Shown: positions 26,223 to 34,164 of the stretch, piece after piece
Numbering within the stretch: the stretch's first letter is position 1
Layout: each line of letters begins with the position of its first letter
Assembly: GCA_003054665.1 (NCBI GenBank)
Contig: QAYY01000001.1
Coordinates: 857,501-921,500 of the forward strand
Direction: 5' to 3'
Origin: Opitutaceae bacterium EW11
GTDB lineage: Bacteria > Verrucomicrobiota > Verrucomicrobiia > Opitutales > Opitutaceae
DNA length: 64,000 bases
Notes under the pieces: model-generated
Databases searched by the model: none
What the model saw: only the letters and a program-made list of their open reading frames with translations
Told to the model about the DNA's origin: nothing
Made by a program: the position numbers and the translations under genes

Positions 26223-26594
26223 ATGACTCCTCATCCGTACGCGTTTCTTGCGCTGTTCCTGGCCGTGGCGGTGGCCTTCCCGCTGGTCATGCTCAGCGTT
26301 TCGCGCGTGTGGTTCTGGCTGTTTCAGCCCCCGAAACCGAGCACCATCAAGAACGGCATCTACGAGTGCGGTCTGGCGCCGACGGGCGACTCGCGCATCC
26401 AGTTCAAGGCGCACTATTATCTCTACGCCATCGTCTTCCTGATTTTCGACGTCGAGGTCCTTTTCCTGCTTCCATTTGCTGTCGCGTTCACCGGCCTGTC
26501 TGCCGGAGCCCTGTTCGCGATGCTGGTGTTTATTCTGCTGCTGGTGGAGGGCCTGGTTTGGGCCTGGCATCGGGGCCATCTAAACTGGAAATAA
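26223..26594 (+). CDS. nuoA: NADH-quinone oxidoreductase subunit A
   Basis: This 123-residue, three-helix membrane subunit of complex I has the conserved loop KNGIYECGLAPTGDSRIQFKAHYY (given here as a family signature; Cys and acidic residues intact) and FLIFDVEVLFLLP. The ATG at 26223 follows an AGGAG site by four bases, which decides the start. It is the first gene of the operon, and its TAA abuts the nuoB ATG directly. NuoA forms part of the quinone-cavity side of the membrane arm. Confidence 0.95.
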   Translation: MTPHPYAFLALFLAVAVAFPLVMLSVSRVWFWLFQPPKPSTIKNGIYECGLAPTGDSRIQFKAHYYLYAIVFLIFDVEVLFLLPFAVAFTGLSAGALFAMLVFILLLVEGLVWAWHRGHLNWK

Positions 26595-27233
26595 ATGAGC
26601 GAGGCCCCGGCTATCTCACAAGAAGAGCGCGATGAGCTGCGCCGGAATGGCATCCTGCTCACAAGTCTGGAGGAGATCTATAACTGGGGCCGCAGTAACT
26701 CGGTCTGGCCCCTTCAGTTTGGTCTGGCCTGCTGCGCGATCGAGATGATCGCCGCGACGTGCTCGCGTTTCGACATCGCCCGTTTCGGAGCCGAAGTCTT
26801 CCGTCCCTCGCCTCGCCAAGCCGATCTGCTGATCGTCTCCGGTACGGTCACCAAGAAAATGGCGCCGCAGGTCGTCCGCATCTGGAATCAGATGGGCGAA
26901 CCCAAGTACTGCATCGCGATGGGCGCCTGCGCCATCTCCGGTGGGCCGTTCAAGCAGGGCTACAATGTTTTGAAGGGCATCGATCGTTTCATCCCGGTCG
27001 ACATCTACATCCCGGGCTGCCCGCCCCGACCCGAGGCCCTGCTCAACGGCCTCATCCAGCTCCAGGAAAAGATCAAGAGCCAGCACCTCAAAGGACCCGA
27101 CGCTCCCCGCCATCTGCGCGACGACGTCGACTGCATCTACCCCGTTCCGGAATTCGGCGAACACGACCTCGTGCCGCCCAAGAACCCCAATCTGTACGAA
27201 CCGCCCACGCTGGTGCGGCCGGACAAGCCCTAG
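26595..27233 (+). CDS. nuoB: NADH-quinone oxidoreductase subunit B
   Basis: This 212-residue peripheral subunit holds the terminal N2 [4Fe-4S] cluster that reduces quinone. The ligands are visible: the tandem Cys pair in [10 protein letters not shown], Cys in [11 protein letters not shown], and Cys in [12 protein letters not shown]. The hydrophilic C-terminal tail (about 40 residues after [10 protein letters not shown]) is longer than in E. coli. It starts immediately after the nuoA stop, and nuoC follows after 14 bp. Confidence 0.96.
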   Translation: MSEAPAISQEERDELRRNGILLTSLEEIYNWGRSNSVWPLQFGLACCAIEMIAATCSRFDIARFGAEVFRPSPRQADLLIVSGTVTKKMAPQVVRIWNQMGEPKYCIAMGACAISGGPFKQGYNVLKGIDRFIPVDIYIPGCPPRPEALLNGLIQLQEKIKSQHLKGPDAPRHLRDDVDCIYPVPEFGEHDLVPPKNPNLYEPPTLVRPDKP

Positions 27234-27247
27234 TACGACGCCCGCCC

Positions 27248-27907
27248 ATGCAGTCGATCGAACAGATCCGCGACCTTATTGTCGCCAGGTTTCCCGGTGC
27301 GGAAGTCACCGTGATCCAGAACCCCGGTCCTGCAGCCCAACACTCGCTGCTGCTCGGGCACGCCCAGGCTCGCGACATCGCGCTCTTTCTCCGCGACGAA
27401 CCCTCGCTGAAACTCGATTTTTGCTCCAACGCCACCGGCGTCGACTGGCCGGAAAAGGAGATCGTCGAAACGACGAAGGTGAAGGTCGCGCAGCCCGACG
27501 GGACCGAAAAGCTCGTCGAGCAGAAGACCAAACGCCTGCAGCCCGGCTACCTGGAAGCGGTTTACCACCTTTACTCGATGGCGCTGAAACACGGCCCGGT
27601 CGTCATTCGCCTGCGCACCGGCAACCGCACCGACGCCGTCTCCCTGCCTTCGCTGACGCCGGTCTGGCGCTCGTGCGAGTTCCAGGAGCGCGAGATCTTC
27701 GATCTTTTCGGCATCGTTTTCGAAGGGCATCCGGACCTCCGCCGCATCCTGATGTGGGACGAGTTCAAGGACCACCCGATGCGGAAAGACTACGTCGAAC
27801 CCGACGACTACGAGTGGGAGCCGACGCCGCATGACGCGGTGCTGACAAAGGCCAAGGGGCACTATCCCGCCCCGGGCAGCACCGCTAATGCAGAAGGAGG
27901 AATGTAG
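27248..27907 (+). CDS. nuoC: NADH-quinone oxidoreductase subunit C
   Basis: This 219-residue peripheral-arm subunit is recognisable from [18 protein letters not shown] and the family signature [20 protein letters not shown] followed by HPMRKDY. A linker of about 20 residues is inserted around residue 80 ([18 protein letters not shown]). It is separate from NuoD, unlike the fused NuoCD of E. coli. Its 3' end runs into the inverted-repeat element that also encodes the beginning of NuoD, so the last ten residues (STANAEGGM) come from that element. Confidence 0.94.
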   Translation: MQSIEQIRDLIVARFPGAEVTVIQNPGPAAQHSLLLGHAQARDIALFLRDEPSLKLDFCSNATGVDWPEKEIVETTKVKVAQPDGTEKLVEQKTKRLQPGYLEAVYHLYSMALKHGPVVIRLRTGNRTDAVSLPSLTPVWRSCEFQEREIFDLFGIVFEGHPDLRRILMWDEFKDHPMRKDYVEPDDYEWEPTPHDAVLTKAKGHYPAPGSTANAEGGM

Positions 27908-27992
27908 AATGCAGAATGAACCGACATCCTCCGCCCCCGGCCTCGCGGGTACGCCTGCGAATTCTTCATTCGACATTCTGCATTCTCCATTA
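27886..27992. repeat. Inverted-repeat element at the nuoC-nuoD junction
   Basis: A 107-bp element is bounded by TAATG (27886-27890) and CATTA (27988-27992). It holds exact 13-bp inverted arms AGAATGCAGAATG (27906-27918) and CATTCTGCATTCT (27974-27986). The arms are built from a short recurring AGAATGC-type unit and are AT-rich compared with the genes around. The element overlaps the nuoC 3' end and supplies both the ribosome-binding site and the first codons of nuoD. Confidence 0.75.
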
Positions 27993-29141
27993 GGGTCGCC
28001 GCAGCAGGGCGCTTCGGTTCGCGAAGTGAACGACCCGTTCCACGGCGACCTGTTGGAGGTCTCGATGGGGCCTCATCACCCGTCCACCCACGGCGTTTTC
28101 CGGATGGTGGCGACGCTCGACGGCGAGATCATCGTCAAGCTGAAGCCGGTTTTTGGATACCTGCACCGCAACCATGAGAAGCTGGGCGAGAACACGACCT
28201 ACCTCGCCTCGATGCCGTACACCGACCGGCTCGATTACCTCGCGGGCATGACCAACAACTGGGCCTACGCCCTGGCGGTGGAGAAACTCTCCGGACAGGT
28301 CGCGACCGAGCGCGCAGAATACGTCCGCGTCATCGTCGGCGAGATGATGCGCATCGTGAACCACTGCTGCCTCGTCGGTTTCCTTTTCAACGACCTCGGC
28401 ACCTCCTTCACTCCGCTGTTGTACGCCTTCCGCGAGCGCGAAAAATTCCTCGATCTCTTCGAGGAGCTCACCGGCACGCGCATGATGTACAACTACCAGC
28501 GCTTTGGCGGCTGCCGCGTCGATCCGACGCCCGAGTGGCTGGCGAAGGCAAAGGCGCTGATCGACGGTTTCCCGAGGTTCCTCGACGAATACGAGCAGTT
28601 CCTCACCGGCAACGAGATCATGCTGGCCCGCACTCAGGGCGTCGGCCGCCTCTCGCCTGAGTTGGCGATCAACGCCGGCATCACGGGTCCCGTTCTCCGC
28701 GCCACCGGCGTGGGCTACGACATCCGCAAGGTCGACGGCTACGGCGTGTATCCGCGTTTCGACTTCCGCGTTCCGATCGGCGATCACGGCGACACCTACG
28801 ACCGGTACATGATGCGCATCCTCGAGATGCGCGAGTCGGTCAAAATCCTCCAACAGGCGTTCCGCGACCTCCCCGCCGGCCCGATCATCGATCCCAAGGC
28901 GAAAAACCGCGGCCTGCGTCCCAAGGCGGGCGAGGCCTACGGCCGCATCGAAGGGCCCAAAGGCGAAATCGGCTTTTATCTCATCAGCGACGGTTCGACG
29001 AACCCGTATCGCTACCGTGTTCGCCCGCCGTCGTTCATCAACCTCACCGTGCTCGAGGACATGTGCCTCGGCCATTCTGTCGCCGACGCCGTCGTGATTC
29101 TCGGAAGCATCGACATCGTCCTCGGGGAGGTCGACCGCTGA
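27909..29141 (+). CDS. nuoD: NADH-quinone oxidoreductase subunit D
   Basis: This roughly 410-residue 49-kDa-type subunit lines the quinone site. Conserved parts start at [16 protein letters not shown] and include [36 protein letters not shown] and the C-terminal [13 protein letters not shown] prefer the ATG at 27909, because GGAGGA at 27896-27901 is correctly spaced; an in-frame ATG at 27888 would add seven residues. About the first 40 residues are not family sequence: the opening part comes from the inverted-repeat element and the rest is a Pro/Ser-rich leader. NuoE, F and G genes do not follow. Confidence 0.94.
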   Translation: MQNEPTSSAPGLAGTPANSSFDILHSPLGSPQQGASVREVNDPFHGDLLEVSMGPHHPSTHGVFRMVATLDGEIIVKLKPVFGYLHRNHEKLGENTTYLASMPYTDRLDYLAGMTNNWAYALAVEKLSGQVATERAEYVRVIVGEMMRIVNHCCLVGFLFNDLGTSFTPLLYAFREREKFLDLFEELTGTRMMYNYQRFGGCRVDPTPEWLAKAKALIDGFPRFLDEYEQFLTGNEIMLARTQGVGRLSPELAINAGITGPVLRATGVGYDIRKVDGYGVYPRFDFRVPIGDHGDTYDRYMMRILEMRESVKILQQAFRDLPAGPIIDPKAKNRGLRPKAGEAYGRIEGPKGEIGFYLISDGSTNPYRYRVRPPSFINLTVLEDMCLGHSVADAVVILGSIDIVLGEVDR

Positions 29142-29162
29142 GGAAAACGAAAGGCTAAAAGT

Positions 29163-29292
29163 CTGAAGGGCTGAAAGGCTGAAGGAATCTCCAGAACGAA
29201 CCGCATCCCTGGACACGACCTTCCCCGCCAAGCCAGCCTCTCACCTCAAGTCGCGCCCCCCTTCCTCAGCCTTCAGCCTTTCAGCCCTTCAG
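29163..29292. repeat. Inverted-repeat element between nuoD and nuoI
   Basis: Two 23-bp arms at 29163-29185 and 29270-29292 are exact reverse complements, separated by 84 nt. Each arm is made of a repeated GGCTGAA-type heptamer or octamer. The element sits in the 164-bp gap between nuoD and nuoI, the place where nuoEFG usually lie. The spacer shows no ORF of note. It could fold into a long stem in the transcript. Confidence 0.8.
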
Positions 29293-29305
29293 CCTTCTTC
29301 TTCCC

Positions 29306-30049
29306 ATGCTCGGTTCCGGCATCATCAAAGGTCTCGCGGTCACGGCGAAAAACTTCGTCGGGAGTTTCCACGACCCGGAGCGCCTGCCCACGGTCGAGTA
29401 TCCGGAGAAACGGCTCACGCTTCCGGAGGCATACCGGAGTTTCCCGTTCCTGGTTTTCGACGGCGAAAACGCCATCGACGGCTTGCGCTGCGTCGCCTGC
29501 AAGATGTGCGAGAACGAGTGCCCGCCGCAGTGCATCTACATCATCCCGGAGCGCGACGAGAAAGGGCGCCCGGTCAAAAAGCCGAAGGTCTTCGACATCG
29601 ACCTGTCGGTCTGCATGGGCTGCCAGATTTGCGTCGAGGTTTGTCCGTTTGACTCGATCAAGATGGACCAGGTTTTCGAGGTGGCGGCGACCAATCGCTT
29701 CGAGGGCTTGATCGCGCATCGCGAGATGCTCGCGAAGTCCAACACCTACTACCACCAGATCCGCCCGACGGAGGCCGCCGAGGTCGACACACGTCTGGCT
29801 GAAGAAAAGCGTCTCGCCGAGGAGAAGGCAAAAGCCGCCGCAGCAGCCAAGGCCGCTGCCGCCGCGAAAGCGGCCGCCGCTCCGAAACCCGTCGCCACGA
29901 CGGCGCCGGCAAGCGCGACCGCTCCGGCGGCAGCGCCGGCATCCCCGGCAAAGCCCGCCGTGGCTGCTCCGTCCCCTTCTCCTTCTAGCTCCAGCTCCGC
30001 CGCAGCGCCCATGGCTGCCGCGCCCAAACCGCCCGCAACCACCCCATGA
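29306..30049 (+). CDS. nuoI: NADH-quinone oxidoreductase subunit I with long C-terminal tail
   Basis: This 247-residue ferredoxin-like subunit carries clusters N6a/N6b. The two [4Fe-4S] motifs are Cys62-65-68-72 (CVACKMCENECPPQC) and Cys103-106-109-113 (CMGCQICVEVCP). The family body ends near residue 160. The remaining 87 residues are low complexity: a charged Glu/Lys/Ala stretch, then runs of Ala, Pro and Ser. Typical NuoI proteins are about 160-180 residues. Its stop overlaps the nuoH start (ATGA). Confidence 0.94.
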   Translation: MLGSGIIKGLAVTAKNFVGSFHDPERLPTVEYPEKRLTLPEAYRSFPFLVFDGENAIDGLRCVACKMCENECPPQCIYIIPERDEKGRPVKKPKVFDIDLSVCMGCQICVEVCPFDSIKMDQVFEVAATNRFEGLIAHREMLAKSNTYYHQIRPTEAAEVDTRLAEEKRLAEEKAKAAAAAKAAAAAKAAAAPKPVATTAPASATAPAAAPASPAKPAVAAPSPSPSSSSSAAAPMAAAPKPPATTP

Positions 30050-31233
30050 CCGCCACACTGGAGCGGCTGCCGCTGCTCGTGCGCGACTGGATCACCGGGT
30101 TTTTCCCGGAGCCTGTCCGCTGGCTCGTCTCCGGCCTGCTCGCGATCGTCGCCATCCTGGCCGTTTTCGGCCTGTATTTCGCGTACTTGACGCTCGCCGA
30201 GCGCAAGTTTCTGGGCCGGTTTCAGAATCGTCCGGGCCCGAACCGCACCGGTCCTTTCGGACTGCTCCAGCCTTTCGCGGACGCGGTCAAGGCCCTGACC
30301 AAGGAAGACATCGTTCCCCAGGCCGCGGACAAGCTGCTCCACTTCCTCGCGCCCTGCCTGGTCGTCGCCTTCGGCCTCATCTCCTTCGCGGTGATTCCAT
30401 TTGGGCGTTATCTCATCCCGGTCGATCTCGACGCCGCGGTGCTCTACTTCTTCGCAGCGGGTGTCTCGAGCGAACTCGCCCTCTTCATGGCCGGCTGGGC
30501 GAGCCATAACAAATACTCGATGATCTCGGCCATGCGCGCGCTGGCCCAGCTGATCAGCTACGAACTGCCGCTCCTCCTCGCCGTCGTTCCGGTGATCATG
30601 CTCTCCGGAACCCTCTCGACCTCGAAAATCGTCGTTGCGCAGGGCGGCTGGACCTTCGGCATCATCCCCCACTGGAATGTCCTGACGCCCTGGGGCTTCG
30701 CAGGCTTCTTCATCTTCATGATCGCGGCCGTCGCCGAGACGAACCGCTCGCCGTTCGATCTTCCGGAAGCGGAAAGCGAGCTGATCGCCGGCCACCTCAC
30801 TGAGTATTCGGGCTTCAAGTACGCGCTGTTCTTCATGGCCGAATACTTCGGCATGTCGGCCCTCTGCGGCCTGGGTGTGACGCTGTTTCTCGGCGGCTGG
30901 CAGGCGCCGATCGACATACTGCAGGTTGTCCCGTCCTACGTCTGGTTCATGGTGAAGCTCAGCTGCGTGATCTTCTGCCTGATGTGGGTGCGCGCGACAC
31001 TGCTCCGCCTCCGCATCGACCAGCTGACGCGCCTGGCGTGGAAGTTCCTCGTCCCGCTCGGTCTGATCAATCTCGGCAACGCCGCGTTCTGGCACCTTTC
31101 GGCGGACTGGAGCGGACCGCTCCAGATCGTCCGCTGGGCGATATCCGCCGCCGTGATCGTCATTCCCTTCGTCCTCATCGGCCGCACGCTCAGCTCCGGG
31201 CTCGCGCCTCGAACCTACCGGTACGCGACATGA
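30046..31233 (+). CDS. nuoH: NADH-quinone oxidoreductase subunit H
   Basis: This 395-residue membrane subunit of the quinone cavity has eight helices. Family signatures are AERKFLGRFQNRPGPNRTGPFGLLQPFADAVK-type sequence near residue 50 (read in parts), ETNRSPFDLPEAESELIAG and a C-terminal WMWVRATLLRLR-type region. It overlaps nuoI by ATGA and is followed by nuoJ with the same overlap. It couples quinone reduction to the antiporter-like subunits. Confidence 0.95.
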   Translation: MTATLERLPLLVRDWITGFFPEPVRWLVSGLLAIVAILAVFGLYFAYLTLAERKFLGRFQNRPGPNRTGPFGLLQPFADAVKALTKEDIVPQAADKLLHFLAPCLVVAFGLISFAVIPFGRYLIPVDLDAAVLYFFAAGVSSELALFMAGWASHNKYSMISAMRALAQLISYELPLLLAVVPVIMLSGTLSTSKIVVAQGGWTFGIIPHWNVLTPWGFAGFFIFMIAAVAETNRSPFDLPEAESELIAGHLTEYSGFKYALFFMAEYFGMSALCGLGVTLFLGGWQAPIDILQVVPSYVWFMVKLSCVIFCLMWVRATLLRLRIDQLTRLAWKFLVPLGLINLGNAAFWHLSADWSGPLQIVRWAISAAVIVIPFVLIGRTLSSGLAPRTYRYAT

Positions 31234-31739
31234 ACCTCATCCTTGTCCTCATCGGCGGGCTGATGCTCACCGCGGCGGCGGTGGCGATGAGCCTGCGCAA
31301 CATCATTCACAGCGCGCTGCTGCTGATCGGCAGCTGGCTGGGGGTATCGTTCTTCTATCTCTGGGCGGGAGCCGAGTTCGTGGCCTTCGCCCAGGTGCTC
31401 GTGTATGTCGGGGCGGTTTCGATGGTCGTGCTCTTCGCGGTGCTCCTCACGCGTCGGGATCGCCAGGATGTCGTCGTCGCCCCCGAGACTCGGACCCGTG
31501 CCATTTCCGCCCTGCTCGTGGGCGGTTCGGTCGCCGGCCTGCTCGTCTCGGCCGTTCTCGGAACGCCGCTCGCGACCGGTCCCGCTGAAACACCCACACT
31601 GACGGTCAAGGACCTCGGCACCCTTCTCGCTGGACCGCAGGCCGCCGGACTGCTCATCGCCGGAGTGATCCTCACCGTCGCGCTCCTTGGCGCCGTGGTT
31701 CTCGCGGCAACCGATTCCGGGAAGGAGGACGCGTCATGA
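31230..31739 (+). CDS. nuoJ: NADH-quinone oxidoreductase subunit J
   Basis: The 169-residue product has five predicted helices. The conserved FVAFAQVLVYVGAVSMVVLFAV contains the family pi-bulge helix segment. The start at ATG 31230 overlaps the nuoH stop; the frame extends upstream without coding features. The stop overlaps the nuoK start. Confidence 0.93.
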   Translation: MNLILVLIGGLMLTAAAVAMSLRNIIHSALLLIGSWLGVSFFYLWAGAEFVAFAQVLVYVGAVSMVVLFAVLLTRRDRQDVVVAPETRTRAISALLVGGSVAGLLVSAVLGTPLATGPAETPTLTVKDLGTLLAGPQAAGLLIAGVILTVALLGAVVLAATDSGKEDAS

Positions 31740-32047
31740 CGACTCTTCAACTCTGCCTGGTCATTTCGAGCCTCCTCTTCTGCATCGGGCTCGTCGGCGC
31801 GCTCTCCCGCAGTCACACGATCCTCGTGCTGCTCGGCATCGAACTGATGTTGAACGCGGCCAACATGAATTTCATCGCCTTCTGGCGCTTCGGCGCGTCG
31901 CCGACCGCCGCGACGGGCGTGCTCTTCGCAATCTTTTCCATCGCCGTCGCCGCCGCGGAGGCCGCAGTCGGCCTCGCCCTGGTGATCGCGGTCTATCGCC
32001 ACCAGAAGTCCGTCCGGCTCGAGGAGGCCAATCGGTTGAAGGGATGA
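31736..32047 (+). CDS. nuoK: NADH-quinone oxidoreductase subunit K
   Basis: This 103-residue three-helix subunit has the conserved membrane Glu in LLGIELMLNAANMNF and a second acidic helix AIFSIAVAAAEAAVGLALV, both needed for proton transfer in the family. It overlaps nuoJ by ATGA. A 92-bp gap with a small palindrome separates it from nuoL. Confidence 0.95.
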   Translation: MTTLQLCLVISSLLFCIGLVGALSRSHTILVLLGIELMLNAANMNFIAFWRFGASPTAATGVLFAIFSIAVAAAEAAVGLALVIAVYRHQKSVRLEEANRLKG

Positions 32048-32078
32048 AGACGATGAGCGCACATGCGACCAGCCTTTC

Positions 32079-32102
32079 GATGTGGGCGGGGTGCCCTCAC
32101 CC
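32079..32102. repeat. REP-like palindrome before nuoL
   Basis: The sequence begins GATGTGGGCG and contains GGGTG-CCCT-CACCC, a 5-bp stem with a 4-nt loop. The reverse strand of the palindrome at 48035-48106 begins with the same GATGTGGGCG and continues with a closely similar GCCCTCACC. I therefore place both in one dispersed intergenic family. Confidence 0.5.
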
Positions 32103-32139
32103 ACAACAGGCCACTTCAGGCCTCCGCTCCCTCTGAGCC

Positions 32140-34164
32140 ATGAACCTCCCCGTCCAACTTCTCTGGCTCATCCCCGCTCTCCCGCTCGTCGCCGCCGGCA
32201 TCGGCGCGCTCACGCCGCGCGGAGGACGTCCCATCGCCGCGGGTGCGGCCATCGCGGCACTGATCGGGTCGTTCATCCTCTCCTGTCTGGCGCTGAAAAC
32301 CGCGTTGGTCGATCCGGCCGCTCACCTCACGGCGAACTTCTCCTGGTTCGACCTCGGCACCGGCACGTTCCGCCTCGGCTGGCTGCTCGATCCGCTCAAC
32401 GCGTTCATGTGCGTGATGGTGACGTTTGTCGGCACGCTCATCTTCATCTTCAGCCTCGGCTACATGAAGGAGGACGCGAACTTCACGCGGTTCTTCTGTT
32501 TCCTCAGCCTGTTCGCCGCCGCGATGCTCGGCATCGTCGTCGCCAACAGCCTGCTCCTCCTCTTCGTCAGCTGGGAACTCGTCGGCCTCGCCTCGTATTT
32601 GCTGATTGGATTCTGGTTCCATAAACCGGAAGCCGCCGCCGCCGCGAAAAAGGCCTTCATCACCACCCGCATCGGCGACCTCGGCCTGCTCCTCGGCATG
32701 CTCTGGCTCTACGATCGCACGGGCACGCTGCTCTTCTTCGACAACGGCGCGGGCTGCCTCGAGGCGGGTGCCCTCGCAGGCCTCTCCAGCGCGACGCTCT
32801 GCAGCGGCTTGGCGGTTTCGACGGCGATCGGACTCCTCATCTTCTGCGGCGCGGTCGGCAAATCCGGTCAGTTCCCGCTCCACGTCTGGCTGCCGGACGC
32901 GATGGAAGGTCCGACCCCGGTCAGCGCGCTGATCCACGCCGCCACGATGGTGGCTGCCGGTGTGTTCCTGGTCGCCCGCGTTTACCCGCTGATGTCCGCC
33001 GACCAGGCGCTGACGAATGTCCCGCTCCACGCCCTCACCGTCGTAGCCGCAATCGGCGCCATCACCGCGCTGATGGGCGCCGTCATCGCCGTCGCGCAAA
33101 ACGACATCAAGCGCGTCCTCGCCTTCTCCACCGTATCCCAACTCGGATACATGATGCTGGCCCTGGGCGTCGGCTCCTGGGTCGCCGCGATCTTCCACCT
33201 CCTGACGCACGCCTTCTTCAAGGCCCTGCTCTTCCTCGGCGCCGGCTCGGTCATCCACGCCGCGCACCACGAGCAGGATATCCGCCAGCTCGGCGGACTC
33301 GGCCCGAAGCTCAAGGTCACGTTCGCCACCTTTGCCGTCGGCATGCTGGCGCTGGCCGGCTTCCCGTTCCTTTTCTCCGGCTTCTGGTCCAAGGAAGCCA
33401 TCCTCCACGCCGCCGAGGGTTGGGAAGTATCCCACCTGCCGCTGATCGCCGGCCTGATCGCGGTAGTGCTGACGGCGTTCTACATGACACGCCTGGTCTC
33501 CGAGACTTTCTTCGGCCACGGACGCAGCCATGCTTCCGAGCATGCGCATGAGAGCCCGGCGGTGATGACCGTCCCGCTTGCGATCCTGGCGGCCTGCTCG
33601 GTTCTGATCGGCTTTGTCGGTACGCCGGCGTGGCCCTGGCTCCAGTCGCAGTTGACCGGTGAGCCCGTTCACCCGCACGGCTGGTTCGAAGGTGCCGGAC
33701 TGATGATGCTTTCGATTCTCCTCGTCGCCTTCGGCATCGGCGCCGGTCTCGCGATCTACGCCCGCCGCACCCGCGTCACCGCCAGCCAGCGCGATCCCAT
33801 CGAAGCCAAGGCTCCAAGCCTGTTCGCCTTCCTCGGGGCGCGCATGAAGCTCGACGAGCTCTACGCCGCCACCGTTGGCAAGGTGAATTCAGCTCTCGCC
33901 GTGGTCTCCGACGGACTCGACCGCTACGTCTGGGCCGGGATCGTCAATTTCCTCGGCCGCCTGGGTGAATTCGCCGGAGTCGTTTACCGGGAAGCCGACG
34001 AGGAAGGCCTCAACGGCGGTTTCGACACCGGTAGCGAAACGCTTCGCGAAGCCGGCAAAGTCTACTCGCGCAGCCAGACCGGCGACGCCCACGCTTACCT
34101 GCGTGCGCTGGCCGTCGGTTTTGTCGTGCTCGTGCTCGTCATCACTCTGGGAGGCCTCCGATGA
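32140..34164 (+). CDS. nuoL: NADH-quinone oxidoreductase subunit L with enlarged lateral-helix region
   Basis: This 674-residue antiporter-like distal subunit is about 60 residues longer than E. coli NuoL. The typical body contains GKSGQFPLHVWLPDAMEGPTPVSALIHAATMV-type sequence (read in parts) and LAFSTVSQLGYM. From the LDELYAATVGK segment to the end there are about 101 residues, against about 70 in ordinary NuoL as I remember it. Much of the extra length is polar (VVYREADEEGLNGGFDTGSE) and lies where the lateral helix HL runs. It overlaps the first nuoM by ATGA. The longer HL fits the presence of two NuoM subunits. Confidence 0.93.
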   Translation: MNLPVQLLWLIPALPLVAAGIGALTPRGGRPIAAGAAIAALIGSFILSCLALKTALVDPAAHLTANFSWFDLGTGTFRLGWLLDPLNAFMCVMVTFVGTLIFIFSLGYMKEDANFTRFFCFLSLFAAAMLGIVVANSLLLLFVSWELVGLASYLLIGFWFHKPEAAAAAKKAFITTRIGDLGLLLGMLWLYDRTGTLLFFDNGAGCLEAGALAGLSSATLCSGLAVSTAIGLLIFCGAVGKSGQFPLHVWLPDAMEGPTPVSALIHAATMVAAGVFLVARVYPLMSADQALTNVPLHALTVVAAIGAITALMGAVIAVAQNDIKRVLAFSTVSQLGYMMLALGVGSWVAAIFHLLTHAFFKALLFLGAGSVIHAAHHEQDIRQLGGLGPKLKVTFATFAVGMLALAGFPFLFSGFWSKEAILHAAEGWEVSHLPLIAGLIAVVLTAFYMTRLVSETFFGHGRSHASEHAHESPAVMTVPLAILAACSVLIGFVGTPAWPWLQSQLTGEPVHPHGWFEGAGLMMLSILLVAFGIGAGLAIYARRTRVTASQRDPIEAKAPSLFAFLGARMKLDELYAATVGKVNSALAVVSDGLDRYVWAGIVNFLGRLGEFAGVVYREADEEGLNGGFDTGSETLREAGKVYSRSQTGDAHAYLRALAVGFVVLVLVITLGGLR

